Notes: a model not told the origin generated them from the letters alone. A stretch of DNA of 64,000 nt from Neofusicoccum parvum (GCA_020912385.1 CP087207.1:620001-684000), one strand, 5' to 3'. Positions 45,572-58,100 are shown, numbered from the stretch's first letter. Numbers and translations are program-made.

Positions 45572-45952
45572 CTATACGATACCGGTGGCGGGAAGGCGCT
45601 CGTCACACTCTTCCTGGGAGACGATCTGGCTGTTCAGATCGCAGACGTGAGCTGTGTCCCGCTGGTCGATGGTGTGACCGTCGCCCACGGGAGGAAGCCC
45701 ACGCTTCGACGGGGGAACCTTGCGCTTTGACGGAGGAACTTTAAGCTTCTGAGGGGGAGTCTCGGGCTTCGATGGAGGCAATTGCGGGGCGAGAGGGGCT
45801 GGCGCTGTTGGTGTGGCTTCGCCTGGGATCATGGTGCTGGTACTGGTGCTAGCAATAGCGGGAAGAGCTGCGTACCAACCGGGCGCTGCTTGTCCGGTGA
45901 GGACGACGGTGGCGATGGTGATGACGAAAGTAGTTGAGGCGCTGATCTTCAT
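45572..45952 (-). CDS. Small secreted protein, paralogue B, truncated, with KR-containing repeats
   Basis: A single exon gives 126 residues. The signal peptide (MKISASTTFVITIATVVLTGQAAPG) resembles that of paralogue A, and the segment VCDLNSQIVSQEECDERLPATG matches it near the end. The middle is different: a Pro/Lys-rich stretch with short tandem units (PPSKP, PPQKLKV, PPSKRKV, PPSKRGL). The frame stops at TAG (45574-45572) just after ATGIV. Reading on in the same frame gives LDGDLSVAAASY, which aligns with EDDGEPPAVDASY of paralogue A, so the stop looks like a premature one. It may still be expressed as a shorter secreted protein, or be decaying. Confidence 0.6.
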   Translation of the reverse strand: MKISASTTFVITIATVVLTGQAAPGWYAALPAIASTSTSTMIPGEATPTAPAPLAPQLPPSKPETPPQKLKVPPSKRKVPPSKRGLPPVGDGHTIDQRDTAHVCDLNSQIVSQEECDERLPATGIV

Positions 45953-47725
45953 GGCGATACGTGTACGGAGAGAGTCTCTGATGAGAGGATCGACGAGACT
46001 ACACGATGAATAAAATTGGATGATTTTTGGAGATGCCTTGAGACTGTGGACAGTAGTTGCGCATTCAAAGATATGACTATCGAGGCCTTACATTATATAC
46101 CCGATGGCCAAAACGCACATTCTAGTGAATGCAACCAGGCAATTTCTTTCTTATGTCGAAGTTTCTATATTATACACAAGTACAAGGCTGGTGTCACGTT
46201 CTCAGGCTGCAGCCCAAAAAAAGCCTGTGACGCTCACACGAACTCCGCCTGCCCTGCACGCTGGTGGAGCCATCATGCCTACATTCTCAACGGGTTCTAT
46301 CATCTGCTCATCACTTTTTCGTTTACGTGCCTCTCTGATTATGCCTCTTTTTTTACATCTTGGAAATATCGTCCCAGGATGTCAGACAGTGGACGGCACA
46401 TCCAAACTCAAAGAACATCCTTACTTCGATATGATGGAGACTCCACTCTTTCACCCCACTATGACACGAAGCTTATGGTGGAAAGAGGCACAGGTATTAC
46501 GAGGCGGAGAGGCTATGCGCTTCGCCACTGCGGCCGAGAATAGCCTACCGACGCAGTCATACTCGTGGTTCCGCCTGAAGATTATGTGGAACTCGGTGAC
46601 AGGCTTCTCGATTTTTTTTTTTTTTTCAGAACACGAAACCTGTTGTCGTCTGTTGTTCAGGTCAATTTCAATGTGGAATCATTGATATTCGGGACGTCGG
46701 GAGCCGAGCCGTGGAAGAAGCTAAGAAGGGCTTGTTTTTGCTTGTCCTGACAGATGCAATCTATTGCATTGCGAGTGGATTGGCTAGTGCGCTGGTAAGC
46801 AATTCGGAAAATGGCTTTATTCTTCAATGATCGGCTCTCAGCAGACGCTGGTGATTGGTTGCACAGGGTTTAGCAACAGCAATTCTTTAGGGCACATGCA
46901 AGTTTCGGGGGAAAGAGCTTCCGTTGTTGGGGGCCACGGGGCTTTCGTGACACCGCTCGGACGAAGTGGTTGGCAGCACTCGGCAGGGGCAGGTGCCGCA
47001 GCGGTGGCTGACTGATCCTATTTTTACTTTTTTAGGGCAGAGTCTTCAGCCTTACGACGCCAAGCTCACAAGTCCGGGGACCTGATGTGCAGAGATCTCC
47101 CGTTCGCATTCAACTTGAAGAGGGCTTCGCAGTCTCTACGCCGGCACAATCGACGGCGACTCCAGTCGTGGAACAGCCCAACAGCCCGGGAGGTAAGAAA
47201 TGTGCACGACACGCATGCCATGTGTGATTTACCCTTGTGCGGCATCTTTGCAGGCAGCTCCAGGCAGCACGGAGGAGACTTCTGTTCGCGGGTTTTAGTA
47301 AGCGACGCGTCTGGCCTGAAAAGAACAGCAAGCTGGGCCGCAGACACATCTCGGACAGCGACTGAGCGGGCCTGCACCCCAAAGCACCCGCCAGAATGCC
47401 TGTTGGCGTTAGAGCGAGAGCAGGCTCTCTCGGCCCGAGCCTTCGCGGCCCCGAGCATGCTGCCAGCCCAACACCCACTGCTCGAGGGCCGCGCAGCGTG
47501 CAATCGCCGAGCATGGGGCCACCTGCGCAGCCGGCCTACTTAAGCGCAGACGCCGCCCCCGCCCAGGAGCCGTGCCACCCAGCCCCGAAAGCTTTTCGAC
47601 GGCCAAGGCCCCGCTCTCTCCCTGCCCTCTGCATCCTTCCCCGGCCACCCGTCCACCGAGCCCTCTGCGGTGGCGCCTCCGCCCCAGCGCCATCCCGCTC
47701 CCAGTCCCGCAGTGCCCGCTCCACG
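45953..47725. other. Intergenic, AT-rich left, GC-rich right
   Basis: This holds the promoter of paralogue B and, from about 47.1 kb, the upstream region of the transcription-factor-like gene. A T13-15 run sits near 46612-46627. Overlapping frames at 47066-47543 on both strands are not supported. Confidence 0.45.
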
Positions 47726-49583
47726 ATGCCGCGCCACAGCCCGCGCGAGCCCGGCAACCCGGACGGGGACGCGGTCGTGCGCTCTGACTCAACCGCGCCG
47801 CGCCCGTCGTCGTCGCGCCTGCTCTTCGTCGAGGTGCGCGGCCCGCGGGGCAAGCGGCGGCAGGGGCTGCAGTACGACAGGTCGACGCGCGAGCTCAAGA
47901 GCCACGTCATGCGCGTCTCCAGCGCGGACAGGCGCAAGCGTCAAGCCGGCGCGGGCAGCGTGGAAGACGGCGATGCGCGGGCCGAGCGCGCCTCTGTGGC
48001 CGTCACGCCCGCCTCGTGGCTGCCGGCCGAGGTGAGCGCCCAGCACATCGACCCGTTCGACGTGCTGCCCGTCAAGGTGACCCCCGAGCTGCACACGGCG
48101 ATGAGATACTGTAAGTGGTGGCCGCGCGGCGCTGCTCCCGGGTCCTGGCCGGCCGTCTGACAGCGATCATCCAGACTTCGAACACTATCCCGGCCCGACT
48201 CCCCTGACCGACGGTACGTGATGCTGCGGCTGGCTCTTCCGGCATCTGGCTGATGGACACCAAGACTCGCTCGTCTGCTCCCCGAACGCGTACGCCCGGG
48301 AGAAGATGCAGTGGACTCGGGTGCAGTTCAGCTTTGTGCAGGACCAGGTGGGCGTCGTGCGTAGCCCGGAATCCTGCCCGAAAAGGCAAAGAAGCTGACG
48401 TCTCCGGCACCGCTCCCAGTACCACATGCTGCTGTTCATATGGCGCATCATGAAGAACATGTCGAAGGACATGGATTTCCAGGCGCTCACGGTCTGGGCC
48501 GAAGTCCTGGAGCTGACCCGACGAGGTACGCGGGCCAGACTGAGCACGACCACCCCACCGCTAATAGCCTGACAGAAATGCCCATCGGCAAGACCGGGCT
48601 CGACATCCCCGAATCGTACGTGGCGTTGCTGGGAGGCCTCGCCGTCGCCGAGGTAGGTGGCGCGCCCAGCCCCTCAAACCACCGTGGACGCGATCCGACC
48701 TGCTGACCACGACGCTTCCTGGCCTCCGCAGACATGGATGGGCAACTTCGGCAACTCGAAGCAGCACCGGGACGCGATGCTCGAGCTGGTGGGCGCGCGC
48801 GGCGGGCTCGGCACCTTCTCGCCGCTGGCGCAGCGCGCCGTCAAGTGGTGCGAGTTCTACGCGTGCGCGGCGCAGGCGCTGCACCCGGGGCTGCCGCGGC
48901 TGCGGGTGCTGCGCCTGCCGGCCGACCTGGTGAGGGCGGCGGCGGCGGCGCACCGCCGCTCCATGGCGCTGCTGCCGCCGCCGCTGGCCCAGTCGCAGCT
49001 GAGCGTCATCCTCTTCCAGCTGCACGCCGTCACGCTCGGCCAGCTGACCTCCCCGCACTCGCCGCTGGCCACCGTCATGGACGACCTGGAGCACCGCATC
49101 CTGGACGAGATGGCCGCCCGCCGGGAGAGGGCCGCCGCCCTGCCGCCGTCGACGGATCCGATGGACGCCGTCTACGGCGCGCTGCTGCAGACGACGCAGA
49201 TATGCGTGTTCCGCACCATGACCTTCGCGCGGAAGGAGATGCCCTTGTACGCCCTGTTTGTGGCAACTCTGATACACACGCTGCAGGTGCCTCGTGTGGT
49301 CGATGCGTGGAGGATGGTGGCATCGACGGAAAGTCTGCTCTGGGTGTTGTTTTTGGGCTGGGCGGCGGCTTCGCAGCTAAGGGGTGATGATGCTAGCGCA
49401 ATAGAGGGTGCCAAGTGGCTAATACGGCATTGTTTCCATGTTTTTGAGATCTTGGGCCTACGAGAAGAGGAGGATTTGGTTGAAGTGCTTTTAGAGTTTC
49501 CGTGGGATGAGCTGTCTTACCGTGGCCGGTGCAAGGCATTGTGGAGTATTTTTGTCCATAGAGACGAACTGAATATTACCTAG
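47726..49583 (+). CDS. Fungal transcription-factor-like protein lacking a zinc cluster
   Basis: Six exons, 47726-48110, 48175-48213, 48265-48347, 48420-48525, 48576-48652 and 48732-49583, give 513 residues, and every join keeps the frame. The N-terminus has the signature LLFVEVRGPRGKRRQGLQYDRSTRELKSHVMR followed by basic RRKRQ, then WLPAEVSAQHIDPFDVLPVKVTPELHTAMRYYFEHYPG. This is the layout of a common fungal family (F.FVN….K......IRSHVM…; G..DPF…P….HELI.HY) annotated as transcription-factor-like because the C-terminal part resembles the fungal regulatory domain. No Zn2Cys6 binuclear cluster is present, so DNA binding is uncertain. A nuclear role is inferred from the basic segment only. Confidence 0.75.
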
Positions 49584-50762
49584 TATCTACACAGGCTGGT
49601 TTCTCGTGTTCAGCAGTGGATGTCAGCATTCTCCTTTAACACGGAAATGATTTTCACAAGGCAAACTTCATTATCAATGAATTGCTTTGCAACCGGCTAT
49701 GCCGAGGACGTCAGTAGAGTTTGTCGGGCCGGCCCGATCCTTCGTGCCTGTGAAGGCCCGTCTGACGGCAAGTCATGCCGTCCAACGTCGGGTGGTCCTG
49801 TACTCAAATCCTATGCGCTAATCCTAATTAAGGTAGGAGGCCACTACAATCTCATCGTCAAAATTCACCATAACAAGCACGCGAGACAGCCATCAGGCGA
49901 CTTAGTTAACTTACAAATCCTTGTAGCATCTTTTCAATTCTGAACATAATTCTGCGATGACTTTTATCGATTTTCTGGTTCCTAACCCGCGCTGACTGGA
50001 TATCTTCTCAATAATTCTCTCGTGAATCATCGACTATACATTCCTTCTGAATTATGCATCCCTATTCATATACAACATGTTGCATGAGTATAGTGCTATT
50101 GCTTCGAAAACCTCAAGGCTATTAGTCTTCTTATCTGTAGAGAAATTGGAGAATAGGATGTGGAGGGTGCAACATTGCATTCTGAATGTTGTTCACATCA
50201 AGCTGATGAATGTTTCAAGATGCATTCAACCTATTCTGCTGCGGGCAAGTGACTCTTGACCTTTGCGGGTAGGCGAGGTTAGCATTGCAATCTGTCCAGC
50301 CCAGTAGATCAGGCGCTAGTCGAGGAGACCTTTATCATATGATGTACGGGATGACTTGTGCTTGTGCGTTGTTAATTGATTCCGACGAGTACATGGGGCA
50401 CCGGAGTCGATGGCTAGCACAAGATGCTCCACACAAGAATTCTCCTGAAAAAGCTTAAACTACAACGACAAAAGCTCTCTTGTCTCGATGGAAGCTTTGA
50501 TTCCTCATAGACAAACTAGTTTGTCCTGTTCAGATACTATGTTTTTTTTTTCTGGCGTTGGCCGTCGGCTGTAGTACTCCTCTATGACAGGGAGACAAAT
50601 GGCGTGCCAGGTGTCCAGGCGGGACATAGGCGCACTAGGTAGGTATAGTCGTCAGCGATGATCTGTTTCTACACGATGCTCCTTTCGCACTCCGCTTCAA
50701 TCAACCCACACATCTCAAGCTCCGCAAGGAAAGACACCCCCGCAACCACTCCCAGCTCCTCC
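49584..50762. other. AT-rich intergenic region
   Basis: No gene seen. This is the 3' flank of the preceding gene and the downstream side of the RNase H-like pseudogene. Confidence 0.5.
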
Positions 50763-51372
50763 TCAAGCAGAGCCCAGAGCGGCATTAGCGAGAGCATCAG
50801 CCTCCCTGTTCATCTCGCGCGGAACGTGCCAGAACTGGACCTCCACCCCCCATCATCCCCGTACTCCATCTCATCCAGCCTCTCACTCAGCTGCCTGAGC
50901 CTCTCCAAGCGCGCGACCCGCCCACCCCGAGAACCGACCCCTCCGTTCACGATCCACCCGTCCATCCACACCGCCATTGGCATTGGCCAGGAAGCTGGAG
51001 TCCGCGGCGACCATGATCTGGCCGAGCTTGAAGCCGTTCACGGTGACGGCGTGGACGACGTCGAGCGCGCGCGGGCGAGGGCCTCGATCTGGGCGCGCGA
51101 GCTGGTCTGCGGCAGGGGAGGGCGCAAGCAGCGCGCTGGTGTTGTGGCGCGAGTCGGGCCCGGCGTACACGCCGTGCGAGGCGTGCCGTTGCCGCGGCGC
51201 AGGCGCCGTCGATGTGGATCACGACGCTGCTCGCGGACGTCATTTGGAGCTACGAGACCTGCTGGTTCTCGTTGTAGACGGCCAGCTCCGGCCGCGGGAT
51301 GTCCCTCGTGCACCTGTCTAGCGCGGGGTCGAACAGGCGGCGGAGTGGTTCTCCGAATTCGTCCGTAGCCAT
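50763..51372 (-). pseudogene. RNase H-like protein, frameshifted
   Basis: Reading the minus strand from an ATG at 51372 gives a fungal RNase H-like protein in pieces. The first frame has MATDEFGEPLRRLFDP and RPELAVYNENQQV, a TAG at 51252-51250, then SSVVIHIDGAC, the first catalytic strand with its Asp. The text then jumps frame several times: RGNGTP; VYAGPDSRHNTSALL; PLPQTSSRAQIEALARA; LDVVHAVTVNGFKLGQIMVAADSSFLANA; MAVWMDGWI…LRQLSERLDEMEYG; and finally VEVQFWHVPREMNREADALANAAL with a stop at 50765-50763. At least five indels plus one stop are needed, several at short runs (CTCCCC, GCGCGCGC, CCAA, GGGGGG). The domain is otherwise intact end to end, so the loss is recent, or the local consensus is wrong. 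Confidence 0.8.
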
Positions 51373-54342
51373 TGCGCTGATCGTGACTCGTCTCTCGACC
51401 GGTGGTATGACAGGGCGAAGATTGGACGTAGAGTTTGGGGAAAGTGTGGGACGGACGTTGAGAAAAAGTGTCACGACATTGGCCGCTTGGCGGGGTGATT
51501 GCCCCTCCCGAGCTCGGCATGGGAAAGCGCAAGACCCACGCAACTGGAAACTTCCCTGGAGTCATGTCTGGACGGGAATGTGCGCTTCGGAGTTTGCTTC
51601 TGCGACGCTATCACCGAATCAAAGACGAGGCTTGCTACGTGAATAATAGTCAAGCTCGATCCCCTGGTAGTTTGGGCAGCAATAATGCTGCATTTTACCA
51701 CCCGGCAGCTAGGATCCTATCTGCATGCATGGTCCTTGCAACATGTCGATCCGGCTGCACTCTATTTCCCCTCCGAAGCTCTTGTCGTACGCTACCCATA
51801 AGCATAAATCCCCTTACCCTTTGAAAACTTTTTCCAGTCGATCGACAAAGTGATGGTTGTGAGGCGGCTCTTGCCTTACAAGCCCGTTGCCCACCAATCC
51901 ATGGAACCTTTATCGCCCTAGCACCCTCGAGCTACCCGGCGGGCCTTCACCGCTCGACATGGTAGATGACTTACAGAGTACTGTAGCTGACTGCGAGTGT
52001 GGAGGACACGTATTCGTTTCATGTGATAGACCACACTTTTATCCCTTTGGTTTCCATCATCCAGTCATCCTACTTTCTTTTGGGGTCTGGCAGCTCTTCC
52101 GATACGGTTCCGGGGTGACGATGGTGAGTCTTTCTGTTGTCTTCTCAGTAAAATCCCTCGAAAGATTTCACTCTTGCTACTCCGTCTCCTCAGATCGTCA
52201 GCGATCATGAAAGAACTTGGATTGGCTTCATCAGTGCCGCAGGCTCCGCTCGCCCCTTTCTTGAAACTCGCCCAAGGTGCAACAAACCAGGAGTCTTCGT
52301 GGGATACAATCGCTTCCAGATCTAGGGCTTTCTAGGCCATCGCTGCTTTAGCATGCATGGGGAGGAGGCAGCTGTGGCTCGCTAGGCTTTGTGGGCGAAG
52401 TGTCAATACCTGGCAGGAAGACCGCCAACCTCCGTACCTGTTCCAAGGCTCGCGGGTGAGGCGAAGAAATGAGCTTCCTGGCCATCGGGAGAACCAGAGA
52501 CGAGCTAGTGCATGTCATCGCGCAGGCCGAAGTGAGATGGTCGACACGTCTCCCGGAGAGCCGCGCAATGTGCCTCGCATGAAGTTAGTATGCCGACGCT
52601 GTGCAATTAGCTGTTTCATTCGCTCCGGACTGCCGCCTGATCAACGGAGATTTTGGCCTTGCTGAAGCTCTACGGGGTAATAGAAGAAAGATCCCCCTAT
52701 CCGCTCGGTGAAGTACTGCTAGCTCCATCTCACGTCGTCGCTCCAAGATCAGCAGTCTCCAATGACGGCAATCTCCAAGTTCGAATAGCCGAGCGGTGAG
52801 ATTTCTCAAGCAGATCGGACGGTCCGATAGGAGAATTGGCCAAGTTGAAACAGGCGCGCATGAAGAGTGGCGGTAAGGTCCAAGCGAGTAATCAGAGATG
52901 TGGCCGCTGCCAATTGGAACGGGCCCAGAGGCTCTAGCTACATAAGCTGCTAGATCGAGGCCGGCGGGGCTGGTTTGTCGAGCCTCGTGGAAGGCTAAGG
53001 ACAGCGCAGCAGGCAGGCAGGGTCGATCTTGATGTGTTGAGCACTTGGCGTGAAGTAGCGCGTCAGAGCGGCCATGAGAAACGAGAGCATCAGTGCGGCA
53101 GGGTCGTAGACGCGGTACCCGCACAAGCTTAAGCACGTCGCAGGCGCGGGGCCCTGCGCTGGTCGCTTGGGGACCCTTCCGCCGCTGAGGCCGGTGGTTG
53201 GTGCAGTGTGGCACGAGAATGTCGTCACTCGCAACTGCCGACGCGGACGGGAAGCTTAACGGCGGGCAAACCCAGGGCGGAAAACCCAGTGTGAGGTGAC
53301 TTTGGCTTCCAAGGCTGGCGGAGCACGAGGCGGAGGGCAGCGTACGAGGCGCGTCGTCGGCGGGAAGGCTCGCGATTGGGAGTTGGGGGCCAGCCAGCGA
53401 CGCGCCCGCCTCGGACCGAAGATCGGATTTGCGCGCCGGACGCAATCGAAGACGCCGTGTCGATGGCGATGTCGATGCCGCATGAACTGGGAATAACGGC
53501 GCGGACAGAGCCAGCTGAGCGCACCCCGGGCCCCACCCGTTCGCCTGCAGACCACGAGGCTGAGGTGCTGGCCGCCCGCCACCAGTCGTTCCGGCTCGAC
53601 CTCCGCTGCGCTGCGGGCCAGAGACGCCGCAGACGCGGCCAGCCCGGCGAGCGCACGAGTCACGGCGGGCCTGCGCAGCCCGGGTGAAGGATGCGACGAG
53701 CCGCACATGCTGCTCGATGCGGCAAAACACCGTCGCGGCGCGTCTGGCCGTGTCGTCGCTTCCAGCACGGCGCTGACTCGCAGCCCCAGGCAGCGCCCTC
53801 ACCACCGCGGCCGGCACTTGGGCTGCTGACGGAGCCGTGGGCGCGCGCAGCGGCGGTAGCGAGGGCGACGCGGGCCCGCTGGCGACAGGGCCAGACAAGC
53901 CTCAATAGTGGCCAACGGCCTTGGGGAACGCTCGGCTTGGCACGGCGCCGGCGAGCGCAGTCGCTGGGGATCGCCGCCCACGGCCGACTGCATGCGACAG
54001 ATGCGCGATGAGACCGCAGATCGTCGCGGAGGCGATCGCTTCCGATGCCCTTGCATGCAGAATACTCGACGATGGTTTCGGGGAGCAGCCTCCGCGGCTT
54101 CCCCGGCTGGGCGCCCATTCGCCCGCCGCCCTCGCCCAGTGCCACCCCGGCCGCGCCCAGTAAGGCTCGCCGCGCTGTCAAACTCACATACCCGCATGCC
54201 GGGTTGCCGTCGGGTGCTGCGGGAAAAAGCATTAATTGGTAGTGGTTTCGTAAATAGCCTGGCCAAAAACGACTGCTGTGCTGGTGTGCGGTATCATCGA
54301 AGAGCAAAGAAGGCAGAAGGCAGAAAGCAGACAACACCTCGC
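51373..54342. other. GC-rich gene-poor region
   Basis: Long ORFs overlap in several frames on both strands (the longest 437 codons, 52585-53898 minus), but their sequences are rich in Arg, Ala, Ser and Pro without domain text, as expected for high-GC noncoding DNA. I see no splice-linked conserved blocks and call no gene. Confidence 0.4.
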
Positions 54343-55148
54343 TCAGCAGTTCAGCCACCCCGAGAACCGCGCCATGTCCGCCGCTATCACGTCCTTGACC
54401 AGCCGTAATGCCTCCACCGCGAACTTGACCATGTTGGCGTCTCTGTCCGTCAGCCCCGTCTCGATTTCCCGCTCGACGCAGCCCGAGCCCGACGCAACGG
54501 CCAGCGCAACGTATCCTCTGTCAGACCGCCGTCAGCTCGAGCTTAAAACGATCGGCGTGCTGGGCAAAATTGGGAGGGGGAGCTTACGCTTGCATGTTGC
54601 TGGTCTTGCCCCAATGTGTCGGTCCGGCGGTGCCACTCTCGGCCACCGCGTATGTCGAGCCCAGCTGGCCGCGCACATGCTCGGCGAGGCCCAGCACGCA
54701 GTGGATCGAGGGTCCGGTGAAGTTGTCAATCTGCTCCTGCGTCCACCCGCCGTACACGAGCCGGGACTCGAGTGTGTATAGCTGCAAGCCACCACCGCCA
54801 CAATCAGCCCATCGGGACCCGCAAAAAGGCGTAAATCTCAGACAGCGAACATGAACATACCGTCAGGCCTCCTCTGTACACTGCGCTGGCCCCGGGAACA
54901 GAAAGAATAGCCGCAGAAATCAACCCACCCGCGGCCTTTTACGTATAAACGCCACCGTGTTAGCCACTAAACCCTTTCTATCGGCATCTCCGACCATCTT
55001 GAATAATGGCCGGGAGGAGAGGCGCGCTGCTTACCGTTTCGCCGCAGGAGATGGTCTCTCCTCTGTCCTTCAGCAGCTCGACCACCTCGGTGACGATCTC
55101 GCGGAGCTCCGCGGGAGGGAAAACAGCATCGACTGTCTTGGAAGGCAT
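54343..55148 (-). CDS. CinA C-terminal-domain protein (nicotinamide-nucleotide amidase-like)
   Basis: Four exons, 55148-55035, 54935-54861, 54781-54588 and 54517-54343, give 185 residues. All introns are GT-AG and the joins restore a single CinA domain: VTEVVELLKDRGETISCGETAAGGLISAAILSVPGASAVYRGGLTLYT near the start, then YAVAESGTAGPTHWGKTSNMQAGYVALAVASG and a C-terminal ..DRDANMVKFAVEALRLV. The bacterial motif VAES.TGGL..A.LT.VPGAS..F.GG is matched closely, with CGETAAGG in place of AES.TGG. The length fits stand-alone CinA C-domain proteins (about 160-190). In bacteria this domain deamidates nicotinamide mononucleotide in pyridine-nucleotide salvage; the fungal role is inferred. It lies alone between two gene-poor GC-rich tracts. 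Confidence 0.88.
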
Positions 55149-58100
55149 TTTGCTGGTGTCCGGATGCGGAATGACTCAAGGAAACACGGGAAAGATGTTG
55201 TTCCTGGAACGGGAGAGAAAGCAGATAGGAGAGGAGAGCGTTGGTGATGAGAGGAGACTGGTCGGTTGTGTCTGGGGAAGCGTGGTACATGTCCAGAGCA
55301 TATATACACATTTGGCCAGCGTAGACACCTCCAACACACTAACTAGCACTCGGGGAAGTGTGTCCAGCCCCTGACCATAGCTCCCCCATCTGATGCCGCT
55401 AGCGCAGCCTTCCCGCCTTTCCGATGGTTCCGCTAGATAGGCTCCCCTCCTAGTATACCACGGACATGCCGGCCAATCGCGGATGATGGTAGCCAGCCAG
55501 ATGCTGACGGGCCGCCATAGCGCAATCCCATGCGGTTAGGAGTGAGGCGGTGGCCGCCAGCCGCAGGCCAACCACGGCCGCGCAGCGATGCCGCCCTGCC
55601 TCTGTTAGTTCCGCATAATCTAGAACTCAGTGCACCCTTGATCCTGCCTGATTGCGGGGATGGACAGATTTTTTGACAGGCCCCGATGGATCATGTTCCT
55701 TACCTCGCCAGTCCCGCCCGCGGGCCACGGGCTGGCTAGGGTCCAGCCTCTGCTCCGCCATGCAGATTGACGCGCAACGGGAAGGCCGATCAGAATCAGA
55801 GTTTATTGTAATCAGGTTTCCACCCCCAGGCCGGAGTGGAACGTAAGACACGCCCGCCGGCGGCAGGACAATATGACGTGTGCCGGCGAGGCTGCGCGCG
55901 GGAACGGCTGGACTCGGAGGGAGGGGCGTTGCGCAATGACAATCTACATGCGGGCGCCCGAGCATGGGCGAGATAACTCTCTGCCCCGAGACAGAGTGGT
56001 CTCCCGACCCCAGCCCGCTCGGCGGCCGTTTGCCAAAAGGGAAGATCCCCGTCGATCTTCAGATGTCTTGCATGTGGGTTCGTTCGTTCCTAACCGTCCA
56101 GCTTGCTTTGCGCCACGGACCCCTGCTGCTCGTCCTCGCCAGTGCTCGCTAAGTAGCTCCGCGGCTGCAGATGTGCGCTGCTCGGCAGTCCCCCAGGCAC
56201 GATCCTGAGGCCAATCCCAATGTCAATCCCAATGTCAATCCCAATGTCAATCCAGTGCCAATCCAATGCCCAAGCGGGCTGCAGCCTCGACGTCCCCCAA
56301 CCGCCCATCACACACTACAGCGGCGGACCGCGCCCGATGTCCTGATCAATAGAGTCGCCACCGCCGCCAGCTGATGACAATTGAATGACAAACAAACGCC
56401 CGGCCGCCTAGCTGCCGCACGCAATGTCCACTCCTGCTCTTTGCTCGGGTATCCCTTCCGCGACCCGCACCGGCCCCTTGCCGTCCTGAGCGCCATGTCC
56501 GTCCCGCCCGCTGGGCGCAATCAATCGCCAGCGCCAGAGCGCGCGTGTCGCTGGAGGGTCGAGAGAAAGGCGAGCAGCAGAGACGCGTTTCGCCGGTACC
56601 GATGGCGGCAAAGCTTCTGCACGGGCATCGGCTTGCGCGAGCACGAAAGCACGCGCGCCGCCCCCCACTCCGCGCGCGGGTGACGATACGCGGAAGGCTT
56701 GTGCGGCGCGGGCTGGCTGCCAAGAGCGCGACGGTCAATCGATAAATCGCAGCTGGCTGGCTGCGGTGGCTGCGCTGCGGCGTGCTGGGCCGGCCGGTGC
56801 TCGACGGGGTGGGTCGGCGTAACCCGCCGCACGCCTGGCACCCGGCCATGCCAACCGCCAATCTTCTCCAGGGACCGCCGGCAGCGGTGCGAGGAGTCGC
56901 GATGGCGCCGCGGAGCCCGCGCCAGCGCGCTGGGGACGCGGCGGCGCGGTGCGGCGCGAGAAAAAGCAATGGTTGTGGTCCCGCCCGCCGGAGCAGGTGG
57001 GCTGTGCATCTTCTTGCCCGAATCGGCACTGCGACCGCGTACAGACGCGGCCCAGCCAGGTGGTCAACGGTCGGTGGCGGCAATCCTTGTGCGTGCGATG
57101 TGCGATGTGCGTACGGATTACGCTCGCGAGCGACGCCCCGGAGATCTCCAGCATGCAGGTCCTCTCCACATTTCCTTCCTCGCCCGTTCGCCGTGTTCTC
57201 GCTCTTCTGCGCGCCCCACTCGTTCGTCCGCGCGACGGCACCTTCCACCGCAAAAAAAACACAAAAAAAAAAAAACTTTGAGCCGGTCTGCTGGCGCAAC
57301 GCAAAGCAGCTGGAATTCGGATCGTCGTTTCGGCCTCAGACCGCGGGGAAAAGCCAAAGCAGAAATGCGCTACTAGCCGATCACTACTCCACAACCCCAA
57401 ACCTGCTCCTGAAGGATCCCTCTATCACTCCGGGGCGCCGCTGAACAACAGCACGGATGGGAAGAGCACGTACATTTTGCTCCAATCCCGTCGCGATCTC
57501 GGGATTCGTTTTCACGGCGCCGCATGACGGAGGCGATCGTCCACTCGGCTTCCGTCCGCCTTTCTCTCGAGTGGTCTGATTACTGAGGCTCTAACACCAA
57601 GTGGAGACACTGCACCATCAGCCACCCGCAACCGCCTGTCCCCGGTTTTGAGGCAATTAAGAAAAGAGATCCAGCAATCTGGGTCTAACGCTCTCGAGTC
57701 CCCGGGATTATTCTGCGGACGTAGCTGGCCTGCAAGCCGGCGGAGCTACTTCGGGTCCATCTCGAAGGGTCTCCATGTCAGTCAAGTGACAAAGGCACTA
57801 CCGTTCGAAACTACGTCGCTCTTACGGTTTAGCGTATTTGCCGGATTTTCGATAGTGACAGGCAGGCGACATGGGCTCTTTCAGTCCCTCATAGACCTGT
57901 CTCGATCACCCCGTCGCCAGCTCCGGGCGGGCTTTCCCTGGGGCTGTCACCGACCCAGTCACGGGAGGAGCTGCTGCGCCCTCTTGCACGGCCACGATGG
58001 CGACGGAGGGTGCAAAAACGGTGTTTCTGGGGGACCCTTGACACTTACCCGATGCGGCGTATCCAAGATGCTCGGAGGCTTCCAGATTGCTTAAGAAGCA

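Noticed and set aside
52585..53898. 437-codon ORF on the minus strand
   Set aside because: Its translation is Arg/Ala/Ser/Pro-rich without domain text, other long ORFs overlap it in other frames, and no start context or splice structure supports it. Long chance ORFs are expected in GC-rich DNA.
56346..57444. Several overlapping ORFs of 200-317 codons on both strands
   Set aside because: At most one could be real. None shows motifs, and their composition follows the high GC content.
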